NCBI RefSeq assembly: GCF_000313135.1
Contig: NW_004457244.1
Coordinates: forward strand, 21,356 to 39,680
Direction of reading: 5' to 3'
DNA: 18,325 nt
Source of the DNA: Acanthamoeba castellanii str. Neff
Taxonomy: Eukaryota; Discosea; Longamoebia; Acanthamoebidae
Shown here: positions 1 through 12,194 of the stretch, piece after piece
How positions within the stretch are numbered: position 1 is the stretch's first letter
Layout: each line of letters opens with the position of its first letter
Made by a program: the position numbers and the translations under genes
Notes under the pieces: generated by a model
What the model saw: only the letters and a program-made list of their open reading frames with translations
Database searches by the model: none
Told to the model about the DNA's origin: nothing

Positions 1-116
1 TCACCATCACCATCACCATCACCATCACCATCACCATCACCATCACCATCACCATCACCATCACCATCACCATCACCATCACCATCACCATCACCATCAC
101 CATCACCATCACCATC
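1..116. repeat. (TCACCA)n hexanucleotide microsatellite
   Basis: About 19 uninterrupted copies of the hexamer start at the window edge, so the array may extend further left. It ends just before the pyrimidine-rich acceptor of the first visible PPR exon (AG at 174-175), which places it in an intron of that gene. It could encode His-His/Ser-Pro-type repeats if read through, but the strong acceptor at 175 argues against coding. Confidence 0.9.
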
Positions 117-175
117 CTCCCGCCCGTTTCCGTGCCCTCTCCTGCCCAACCCACCCACCCACCCACCCACCACAG

Positions 176-1697
176 GGGACGGGGCGCTCCATTTGCTGGA
201 GGAGATCCTACGCTCCGAGGGCTCCTTCCTGGGCGAGCAGCTCACCCTCCGCCAGTTCAACCCGGCCATCTACGCTCTCGTACGGTACGAGGACCGCACA
301 CACGACGCGCGACACCACACGACGCGCAACACCACACGACGCACGCATGGCACACACGCACGGCGCTCCGCAGGAAGAGAAATCTGACGGCGCTCCCAGG
401 CTGGGCCAGGTCGACCGGGCGCTCACCCTGGTGGAGGACATCCAGACCCACGGCCTTCAGCCCGACATCGCCACCCACAACACCATCCTCAAAGGTGCGT
501 CAATTAATTGGGGCACCCAGCAGACGTCTCTCTATCTCTCTCTCTCTCTTCATCTGTCCATCTCTTCCCTGCCCCCCCACGCGAGATCAGCACTGCACGT
601 CTTGGCTTGTGCCGTGGGTCGTGTGCCGTGTGCGTGTCACACACGACGGTTGGCCTGACCTCGTCGGGCGTCGCTGCAGGGTTCGCACTGCGGGGAGATG
701 CGGTGGGCGCTGTGCGCTACTACAACGCCATGCTACGCAAGGCACGTACCAACCCACCACCACCCACCACCGCGCGGAAGCCCCGCTGCCGGCCCTAACC
801 CGCAGCACACAACATATGCGCGCGCGCGCGCCCACATCCACCTCCACCTCGGGAATCCGCGCAGGGGGTGAAACCGACCACGAAAACGTTCGAGGCCCTC
901 CTCCGCGCTCAGGTACCTTCCTCTCTTTACTATCAAAAAGCCTCTTGTATGCCAGATACACACGACACACGACACACATCTATACCTATTATCAATATCA
1001 ATATTTCCATATTCATGTGGAAAACCACGTGGCGCCGCGTTTCCTCTCGGCCACCGCATCCCACCCTCACCTCTTGCGTGCGCGGCGGCGGGGCAGTCGG
1101 AGGTGGTGGCACGGGAGGTGGGCTCTCTCCAGCCGGCGGCCCTCGTCACGGCGCAGCTCTACAACTTTGATGAGTCCAATGTGCTCCGGGCGGCGTCGCC
1201 CGGCCACATCCAGGACGCCTACTCCCAACTGCTCCTCGAGATGCAGGCCCACGTGCGCATTCCCCACCCACCGCACCCACCATATCGTGCCCACCGCACC
1301 GCCCGGGGCTGTGTGTCATGCGTGTCGTGTGTATCTCGTGTGGCATGCGTATCGTGTACGTCGTGTGTCGTGTACGTCGTGTGAGGTCCCCCTCATATGG
1401 GTAGAGATGTAGAGATGTATTCACGCGTGTGGACGTGCGCACCGGAATGACGCGCGTGCAGGGAGTAAAACCCAAGGCCCAGTTCCTCTCTTCGCTCGTG
1501 TACGGCATGTGCCTCACGGGCCTGGTCGAGGCCGCTCTGCCCCTGGTCGTCTCCGCCCTCCAGGTACCCACGCACTGCTTTTGATGTCTCCTCCTCCTCC
1601 TCCGCCTGCCGTGGTGGCTCGTGGTGGTGCGCTGGTGGTGGCTGGGTGCTGACCGGGGCTGGTGGTGGCTGATGGTGGGATACGTGTATCGTCGGGA

Positions 1698-1751
<54 letters not shown>

Positions 1752-3254
1752 AAAAGCAGGGCGATGCGGAGGAGAGCGGGAGAGGAGGAGGAGGAGGAGG
1801 AGGAAGGGGCGTGGGCGGGGCGTGGCTGCGGCAGGAGCGTGCGGACGTGAAGCTGTTCAACCAGCTGCTGCTGGGCATCTCGCTGCAGCCGCAGCCCTCG
1901 CTGGACATGACCGCGCAGGTGCTGGAGATGATGGAGGGTGCCGGGGTGATGCCCAACCAGCACACCTACACGACCCTCATCAACGTCTACGCCAACTTCA
2001 CCCAGCATACCGCGTTCCCGCGTGGGCCGCCCTGGCTCTCCCCGCGCAACACGCCCGAGCTGCGCGAGGCCGGGCGCGAGGCCCTCATGAAGGCCCTCTC
2101 GGTCTACTTCTCCATGCGGCGGCAGCACCTCCGCGAGCAGGCTGCCTCGCCCTCCTCCTCGGCGCGCGGGGTGCCCACGGCCACCTTCAACTCGCTCGTC
2201 AAGCTCGTCGGCACCGAGGACCTCCTTGACGTCTCCTGCCACGACATCGACCACCTCCATGACGAGCTCCTCCTACTCGCCGCCCATCACGACGCCCCTG
2301 CCCCGCCGCCGCCGCCCCGCGCCAAGCAACAACGCGGGCAGCAGCAGCAGCAGCAGGACGAGGCGGAGGCGTGGACGCGCCTCCCGCTGGCCGAGCTCCA
2401 GAAGCGGTACGCCGAGCGTCCGCTGCCCCTGCCGGCCTACTTGCCCGCCGAGCGCACGGCGTCCCAGATGACACCCCTCGAACTGCTGGCCTGGCGCGAC
2501 CTCGCCGCCAATGGCGCCAGCCCCCGACCGCGTGACTTACAACCACCTCATCTTCCACCTCACGGCCTCCGGGCGCCTCCCGCACGCTGAACACTACCTC
2601 CGCTTCCTCCTCCTCCACCACCACCACCACCACCACCACAGCCCTCCTCCTACTCACGAGAACCCTTCTTCCGCCGCCTCCTCCTCCTCCTCGGGACCCG
2701 CAGCGCAGGCGGCCGACGGCGGTGGCGGGCGGCCCGACTTCCTGGGGCGCCAACTCAACCCCAAGTACTCGTCCTACCTCATCAAGCAGCGAAATGACCG
2801 CCGAGCCCAGTTCGCCAAGCTCCTCGCCAAAACGCCCCCCTCCGCCGCAGTGGGTACTGTCCACCACGAGCAGCAGCAGCGGCAGCAGCAGGAGGAGGCA
2901 CAGGAGTCGACGGACGTCTTCGGTTTCGACGAAGCGCCGGGGGTGGAAGCCGGAGCCCACCACCACCCGCTGTTCCTGCGCACGCTGTGGCGAGTCGGCG
3001 AGGAGTACCTGCGCACGCATCGCTTCGACGACTTCGTGGAGTGCTACCGCCTGGCCCGGCAGAGCTATCCCGTGTCCGCCACCAAGTGCTTCGGCTTCCT
3101 CCTGCGTGCCTGGCGCACGCCCGGCAGCCCGGACCTCGTCCCCGACGCGAGCGCCGAAAACGCTCTGCGGCAGGCCCTCCGCAAGCACGCCATGGCAGAC
3201 CCCGAGGCCGCCTCTCCCCCTTCTTCCGCCCCGATAAACGCCCTCTTCCAGTAG
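176..3254 (+). CDS. Pentatricopeptide repeat (PPR) protein, 5' end outside the window, one frameshift
   Basis: Helical-repeat protein of the PPR family, which bind organellar RNA and act in its processing or translation; the specific target is unknown. Inferred exons: 176-284, 400-494, 680-741, 865-912, 1097-1252, 1462-1563 and 1760-3254. All join in phase. Joining exons 1-4 gives two consecutive motifs of exactly 35 residues, starting QFNPAIYALVRLGQVDRAL and THNTILKGFALRGDAVGAV, each closing with the typical GLQPD or GVKPT turn. Further PPR-like motifs follow in exons 5-7 (GVKPKAQF; GVMPNQHTYTTLINVYANF; DRVTYNHLIFHLTASGRL). The last exon also carries Gln-, Pro- and His-rich low-complexity insertions. 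The frame breaks at 2521-2525, where one C too many separates ANGASP from DRVTYN. The N-terminus, and any targeting peptide, lies upstream. The gene ends 160 bp from the convergent GatB gene. Confidence 0.82.
527..550. repeat. (TC)n dinucleotide tract in PPR intron 495-679
   Basis: A run of CT dinucleotides lies within the inferred intron between PPR exons 2 and 3. It sits too far from the acceptor at 679 to be its polypyrimidine tract. Confidence 0.8.
1697..1750. repeat. (CTAT)n tetranucleotide microsatellite in PPR intron 1564-1759
   Basis: About 13 perfect copies of a CTAT/ATCT tetramer run almost to the 3' splice site (CAG at 1757-1759). The repeat therefore takes the place of the usual polypyrimidine tract. 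Copy number is likely to vary between strains. Confidence 0.92.
2521..2525 (+). other. Frame break in PPR gene: run of five C where four are expected
   Basis: Upstream frame reads ELLAWRDLAANGASP. With one C removed it continues DRVTYNHLIFHLTASGRL, a clear PPR motif. Reading on without the correction leaves the motif and stops at 2590. No intron with usable donor and acceptor repairs the frame: the candidate 2407-2467 leads straight to a TGA at 2469. A homopolymer sequencing or assembly error is the simplest cause; a real frameshift mutation is the alternative. Confidence 0.75.
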
Positions 3255-3414
3255 TAGTAGTAGTCTGCGTAGCCACCAACGCGACGATCGTCGCCCGCTT
3301 CACCTGCTTGCCTGCCCGCCTGCTTGCCTGCCTGCCAGGCCTCCTCCTCCTGCCCACCTCGCGGGTTGGGTGTGGTTGTGGGCTGTATTCTGAGAACCCT
3401 TCTCACTGCCATCG

Positions 3415-6400
3415 TTATTGGGGGTGGTGGTCCGCTGCGAGGTGCTGCTCGAGCAGCTGGTTGATGGTCTTGGGGTCCGCGCGACCCTTGGAGGCCTTCA
3501 TCACCTCTCCGACGAAGAACCGCTTGAGCTTGACCTCCCCGCTGCGGTAGCGCGCCACGTCGTTGGGGTAGGTACCCACCACCTGATTGATGTTGCGGGT
3601 TTGGTTTGGGCGCGTGGAGAGTGTGACAGGGCGGCGGCCATGAGGCCTCCCTCCCTCCCTCCTCCGAGAAGAAAGGAAGGAAAGAGGCGCGGGGGTGGGG
3701 GGTGCTGGGGGGGTTGTACCTGGAGGACCAGCTGTTCGAGGGCAGAGGCGTCGTGGGTGAGTTGCCACCCCTTGGCCTGCACAATGTCGGGAGCCAGGCG
3801 AGAATCGCCGAGGGCCATGAGGTCGAGGACTTGCTTTCCGGTGGCCCTGGAGATGGTCCCGGCGTGGATGAGGCCCACGATGGAACTCACTTGCCCCGGC
3901 GTCACGGGACTCTCCTCGACGGACTTGCCCGCCGACGCCAGCCGCCCAAACAGCTCTGATGTCACCCAGCTCGCCATCATCCGATGCAGCTTGGTGGACC
4001 CCTTGGCCTCCTCCTCCTCCTCCTCCCGCTTCTTCGGCTCCTCGCTGCTGCTGCTCTGCGATCCTTGGCGTCTTCCTTCCCGCACGGCTTGCTGTCCCCC
4101 GTCCATGGAACCCACCACCAGCCACCAGCCACCAGCCACCATCAGCCAAAGCGAAAAAGCGAAAAAGCGAAAAGAACAACCAACTACAAGGCAGGCAGGA
4201 CGGGCAGACGGGCAGGGGAGAACGGGGGGAGGGGAGAGGGGTGCCTCGAAGAAGTGGGTCGCGCCGTAGGTGTCCACGAGCACCTGGGCGTCGTAGAGCG
4301 GCAGATCATAGTCGGCCACCAGGCGACGGCACTTGTCGTCAGGAAGCTCCGGGAGCTCGGCCCGGATCTGCTCCACCAGGCCTTCCTCGATCACCAGCGG
4401 CGGAAGGTCCGGTTCCGGAAAATACCTTGCCCCCCCCCAAGCCACCAGGCGTTGGGTCACCACACGACACACACCGACACACAACACGACACACACACAC
4501 GTGCAGCAAGGTATCGCTGGGTGGAAGGGGGCTCCCGTCGGTACCGGTAGTCGACTTCATCTTCCTTGGATCGGAGGCGAACGGTTCTGTCGAGGTGGGG
4601 ATCGAAGTAGCGCGTCTCCTGCTCTATCACTCCGCCGCCCTCCAGCAGCTCGATCTGCCTCTCGGTCTCGTACTCTGTGCGATGACCCCGTCCGCCCCCG
4701 CGCCCACCTGCTCGGTCAGTCTCCTGACCGCGTGCGCAAAAGGAGAGGCGGGCGGGACCGATGGCACGCTGGATTTGCTTGAGCGAGTTCACGTTCTTGA
4801 CCTCACAGCGCGTGCCTCGGGGTCCGCCCACCCTGGCCACACGACACGACACGACACGACACGACACGACACGACACGACACGACACGACACGACACGAC
4901 ACGACACGACAAAGCCGTTGGATTGGTGGCTGCTGGTGGCTGCTGGTGGCTGCTGGTGGTGCTGGTGGTTCAATGGCGGCGCACGAACCGGTTGACGGAT
5001 ACATTGACATCGCAGCGGAGGGAGGACTTGTCCATGAGCCGAGGGTCCGACGCCCCGACGCAGTGGAGCAGCATTTGCATCTTCTGCAGGTACTCCACTG
5101 CCTCCTCCCCCGAGCTGTGCCCACCTCGCCCGCGTCCACCACCAGACGGCGGCGGGAGGGGAGGACAGTGAGTAGGTCCCAGATAGGGGGGGAAGGAGAG
5201 AGAGAGAGAGAGCACACACACGCACGCACACACACGCACACACACGGTTGGGGCGTACCAAAGGTCCGGCTGGGAGATGATTTCGAGGAGGGCGAAGCCC
5301 GCCCGGTTGAGGTCCACCAGCGTGTTGAGCGGGTGCTGGTCGTGGTACGACTTGCCGCTGTCCTGCATCCCCACACACACGACACACACGACACACACCC
5401 AATAGGGGGGGACAGAAGAGGGATCGACAAGAGAAGAGAGCGAGAGAAGGTGTGGAGGTGAGGCGGGCAGTTCCGACGAGGAGGGGGGGGATGCGCATGC
5501 AAAGGTGGGGAGGAAGCCCACCTGCTCGAGCTGGACGCGATGGAGCGCGATAGAACGCCGCCGCGACTCATCAAAGGGGAAGATGGTTAGGTGCCCACCG
5601 GTCACTATCGGGTCTGTAGAGGGAGGAGGCGGCAGAGGAGAGCCAAATGGCCACCGGCACGCGCTTGTTAGCAGCGCGCACGTGCAGCTGTTGGTGCGCG
5701 TGTGTGTCGGGGGGGCTCTTGGCGGCAGGAGGGCATACGGGTATTTTGTGTGATCTGGTAGCCCGATGGCATGTCGCAGTAAAAGTAGTGCTTGCGGTCA
5801 AATCGCGAGCGGAGGTTGACCTGCCCGCCCAGCGCGAGTCCCACCCTCACCGCCTGCCGCACGCATTCCTCGTTGAGCGCCTGCACTCATTCGCCACGAC
5901 ACGCACGACACACGTTGTTAGTTGGCAACGTGAGACCTCAGTGAATGGTCCAGCTCTGCCCCGCGCGGGTGGTGCTGCGTAGTGGCTGGTGGTGTGACGG
6001 AAGGCATTGGTGGTGGTTGCTGGCGGCTGGGGTGCTGCTGCTGGTGAGTGGTGGCTGGTGGTGGCTGGTGGTGGCTGGTGAGTGGTGGCTGGCTGCTGGT
6101 GGCTGCTGGTGGTGGCTGGTGGGCAGGGAACCGGAAGGGTGCCCGGGTAGGCGGCATCAAAGAGCGCCACCTGCGCGTTGCTCGCTCCTCCGAACTGGGC
6201 ACGAGCGCCTGCACGTGGCGGCGGCGGCGGCACCGATGTGTACCACCACGTACATGGATGGCAGTACGGTGAGAGACGGGGCGAGTAGGGGGCGACAGTT
6301 GCCACTCCAGGAGGCTGAGCAGCAGCAGCAGCCACCACGTACATACCACACAATGCCATAACCATAGCAGAACATTTCGAAATGTTCGAACAAAACAACA

Positions 6401-6666
6401 GAGCGTCCGTGCGTACCGGAGAAAAGTTTGGACTGCGAGAGGATCTGGGCGTGCAGCTCCAGCCCCACCACCACCTCCCACCCCGCCGGGTGGTGCTTCA
6501 ACCGGCTGCTGCTGGCGGTGGTGGCGAGGCACCTACGAGGGGGGAATCCGGAAGCCCCACTGTGGCGAGCAAGTGGTGCCGCGCCGCCCCCAGCAGAAGC
6601 AGCATTCGGTGCTGCTGCTGCTGCGCGTCCTCCTCGTGGGGCCGCCACCAGTAGTCGCCTGTGCAT
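3415..6666 (-). CDS. GATB: Glutamyl-tRNA(Gln) amidotransferase subunit B, mitochondrial type
   Basis: GatB of the GatCAB complex, which converts Glu-tRNA(Gln) to Gln-tRNA(Gln) for organellar translation. GatB binds the tRNA and phosphorylates the mischarged glutamate. Eleven exons (transcript order): 6666-6417, 6208-6132, 5880-5739, 5613-5522, 5362-5259, 5114-4989, 4832-4759, 4674-4545, 4425-4245, 4091-3720, 3582-3415. Together they give 571 aa in one frame. Family motifs seen: [12 protein letters not shown] (63-74), [20 protein letters not shown] (about 134-153), DLNRAG (204-209), [10 protein letters not shown] (253-262), [12 protein letters not shown] (270-281), [13 protein letters not shown] (330-342). 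The C-terminal helical GatB/YqeY domain ends with [16 protein letters not shown]. The first roughly 50 residues are rich in Arg, Ala and Ser with few acids, as in a mitochondrial presequence. An acidic low-complexity insert lies at about 400-425. The ATG at 6666 is the first in frame and is preceded by A/G-rich DNA. The intron 4244-4092 seems to use a GC donor. Confidence 0.95.
4841..4910. repeat. (ACGAC)14 pentanucleotide microsatellite in GatB intron
   Basis: Fourteen perfect copies of ACGAC fill much of the intron 4988-4833, right behind its acceptor. On the transcribed strand this reads GTCGT repeated, next to the 3' splice site. Confidence 0.95.
4922..4973. repeat. (GGTGGCTGCT)n imperfect repeat in GatB intron
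   Basis: Several copies of a decamer GGTGGCTGCT lie in the same intron as the ACGAC array. Related GGTGGCTGGT arrays recur in other introns of this gene, for example at 6010-6120. Confidence 0.8.
5195..5246. repeat. (AG)n followed by (AC/GCAC)n tract in GatB intron
   Basis: A GA run passes directly into CACACG/CACGCA repeats inside the intron 5258-5115. Another ACACGAC tract occupies 5370-5398 in the neighbouring intron. Confidence 0.8.
6008..6120. repeat. GGTGGCTGGT/GCTGCTGGT repeat array in GatB intron
   Basis: Roughly 110 bases of degenerate GGTGGCTGGTG and GGCTGCTGGT copies fill the intron 6131-5881. On the gene's own strand it is a C/A-rich ladder of CCACCAGCCAC units. Confidence 0.85.
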
Positions 6667-6868
6667 CTTTTTTCTTTCTTGCGGGCTTCTTTTCCTTTTG
6701 CTCCTTTTCCTTTCCGAGAGGAAAGGAAAAATGTGAAAATGCCCTGAGGCATTCCTATCATTCAAGTCCCAGGGCGGAAAAAGCCGGGCTCGGAAGAGCC
6801 AGGCCAGGCCAAGGACCTGTTTTTTTGTTTTTTCGAAAGACAAGAAGAACGAGAGTCGGCAACGAAGT
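6667..6868. promoter_or_regulatory. Divergent promoter region between GatB and Mpv17 genes
   Basis: Only 202 bp separate the two start codons, so both promoters and 5' UTRs must lie here. It contains A/T- and pyrimidine-rich DNA unlike the flanking exons. It also has a perfect inverted repeat, TTTTCCTTTCC (6705-6715) / GGAAAGGAAAA (6720-6730), with a GAGA spacer. No clear TATA box is seen. Shared control of two putative mitochondrial proteins is possible but inferred. Confidence 0.55.
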
Positions 6869-8202
6869 ATGTGGGCGGCCTATCGGACACTGTTGGAACG
6901 GCGACCCCTCGCCACCAAGGCTCTGACGGCCGGTGCCATCATGGGACTGGGCGATGCCATGCAACAGCTGGTCATTGAGCGCACCCACACCCCCGCCGTA
7001 CGCCCCTCCCAGACCACTCGCCCGCCCGCTTTGTTGTGGAGGGGGGGGGTAATGGTGCCGCGGTGTGGTTGACGAGCGGGGGGGGGCGTGCATGGCACAC
7101 GATCGGGTGGCTGCTGCTGCTGGTGGTGGTGGGGTGGGGCAATGCTGCAGGGCGGGGTGTGGCGCTACGACGCGTTGCGTACAGCGCGGCAGGGAGCGTT
7201 TGGTGTGTTCTTCATTGGCCCTGTCATGCACAAGTGGTTCGCCATCCTCGACAAGGTACTACTTCTGCTGCTGCTGCTGCTTTGCCTCCTCCTCCCTTCC
7301 TCTCCATCCGTCCATCCATTGGGGGGGAGGGGGTCTTCCTCTGTGTCGCTTCTGACACGAAACCCCCAAACAACCCCCACTCCGCCCTTGCCTTTTTGTG
7401 CGGTGGGCCGCCGTCATCGTGCTGCCCCTCCCACCCCACCCCACCCGCCACCGTACCGACCACCAGGTGGTGCCGGCCAGCAAGGTGGGACCTCTCGTGA
7501 AGGTGGGGCTGGACCAGGCCATCATCGGGCCTCTCGTCTGCTTTTCCTTCTTCAGCCTCATGGGCCTCATGGTACACACCCCACCCACCTCTACCACCAC
7601 CCCTAAAGCCACTTACACACCACGACCACCGCGACCACCACGACCACCGCGACACCCACCCAACATACAACGACTACACTGTGGTTTGGGTGGGTGGGGG
7701 GCGTCGTCGTAGGAGGGACAATCGCCGGCGCAGATCGAGAACAAGCTCAAAAATCACTTCTGGCCCACGCTCGTCATGAACTGGAAGTACGCTCAGCCCT
7801 TCCCCCCCCCAATCAACGATGATCCACGCGCCCAGCCACATCCATCGGGCTGGCTTGTGGCCGCTGCTGCTGGCTTGTGGTGCTGTCGGCAGTGGTTGGG
7901 GGCTGGTTTGCCCTAACTCGTCTGGGGTGTGTGTAGGGTGTGGCCAGCGATTCAGTTGGCCAACTTCTACCTCGTTCCCCTGCCCCTGCGCGTGCTATGG
8001 GCCAACTTGTACCCCTCCCCCGCCACCCGGCCACCACCCATCTCTATCCGCCCCCCCTCTCCCCACATACTCACGACCTCTCCTCCACCTCCGGCGTGGA
8101 GGAGGGACAAACAGGGGCCAGTTTGGGTGGTCCATGTACCTCTCCCACCAGGCCCACAAGGACGTGGACCACGTGCCCGTGCCCGCCTCTCGCGACGAGT
8201 GA
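6869..8202 (+). CDS. Mpv17/PMP22 family membrane protein
   Basis: Small integral membrane protein of the Mpv17/PMP22 family, found in the mitochondrial inner membrane or in peroxisomes and thought to form a channel; the exact substrate is unsettled. Six exons: 6869-6997, 7151-7255, 7467-7571, 7713-7786, 7937-8008 and 8115-8202. They give 190 aa, close to the family's usual 175-200. The N-terminus (MWAAYRTLLERRPLATKALTAG) has the typical W-x-x-Y-L start. It is followed by GAFGVFFIGPVMHKWF, then FWPTLVMNWKVWPAIQLANF and VPLPLRVLWANLGQFGWSMY, which is the family signature W-P-x-x-Q-x-x-N-F with V-P-x-x-x-R. Four hydrophobic segments can be made out. No peroxisomal SKL ending is present (ends PASRDE), so mitochondrial location is the better guess. 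It is divergent from GatB and convergent with the kinase gene. Confidence 0.93.
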
Positions 8203-8384
8203 TTGCCCCCGCGCGCGCGCAACGACGTGATGTTAGTGGCGATGATGTGAAACGTTCCAGCAGCAGCAGCAGCAGCAAGCAGCTCGCTTTCGCCCTGCTC
8301 GGATGCGCTTCTCTCTCTTGCAGCGGCGCAGGTTTTTGTACAAATCGGGGGGGGGGTCACCACGACGAACGACGACGACGACGA

Positions 8385-11946
<3,562 letters not shown>

Positions 11947-12194
11947 CCCCTTTTGATGATGATGATGATGTGCCCGCTTATTTTGTGCGTGGCCTCGTCT
12001 CGCTTGTCTCTGGGAAACTGCTCCCCCAGAAGAAATAAAAGGGAAAAGGACGGCGCACGATTTGTGCACGCGCGGTAGGCATGGGGGGGGGGCAATTGTA
12101 ACGGCCACCCCAAGGAAAAGACGGAAGGCGAACGAACGAGGGAAGGAGGGTACCGCGTACATTCACATCTGTAGAGGGAGAGGAGAGAGGAGTC
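11947..12194. promoter_or_regulatory. Divergent promoter region between kinase and AT-hook genes
   Basis: This stretch of 248 bp lies between the two start codons. It contains an eight-G run at 12083-12090, a (GAT)n run at 11956-11970 and a purine-rich leader just before the ATG at 12195. No TATA box or other core motif is clear. An open frame on the minus strand could extend the kinase upstream to 12162, but it is more likely 5' UTR. Confidence 0.45.

Noticed and set aside
2199..3188. 329-codon minus-strand frame opposite the PPR gene
   Set aside because: Low-complexity Val/Arg/Gly text that mirrors PPR codons; no family features.
3959..5461. 500-codon open frame on the plus strand
   Set aside because: It lies antisense to GatB exons and microsatellite introns; it has no domain and its length is a GC-rich artefact.
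4970..5605. Long minus-strand open frame of 211 codons as a single exon
   Set aside because: It covers three GatB exons plus introns rich in Val-Cys and Ser-Leu repeats; homology holds only in the exon parts and splice phases agree.
11947..12162. N-terminal extension of the kinase to an ATG at 12162
   Set aside because: In frame, but the 72 residues have no resemblance to a kinase leader and include a poly-His run from a GAT repeat; more likely 5' UTR.
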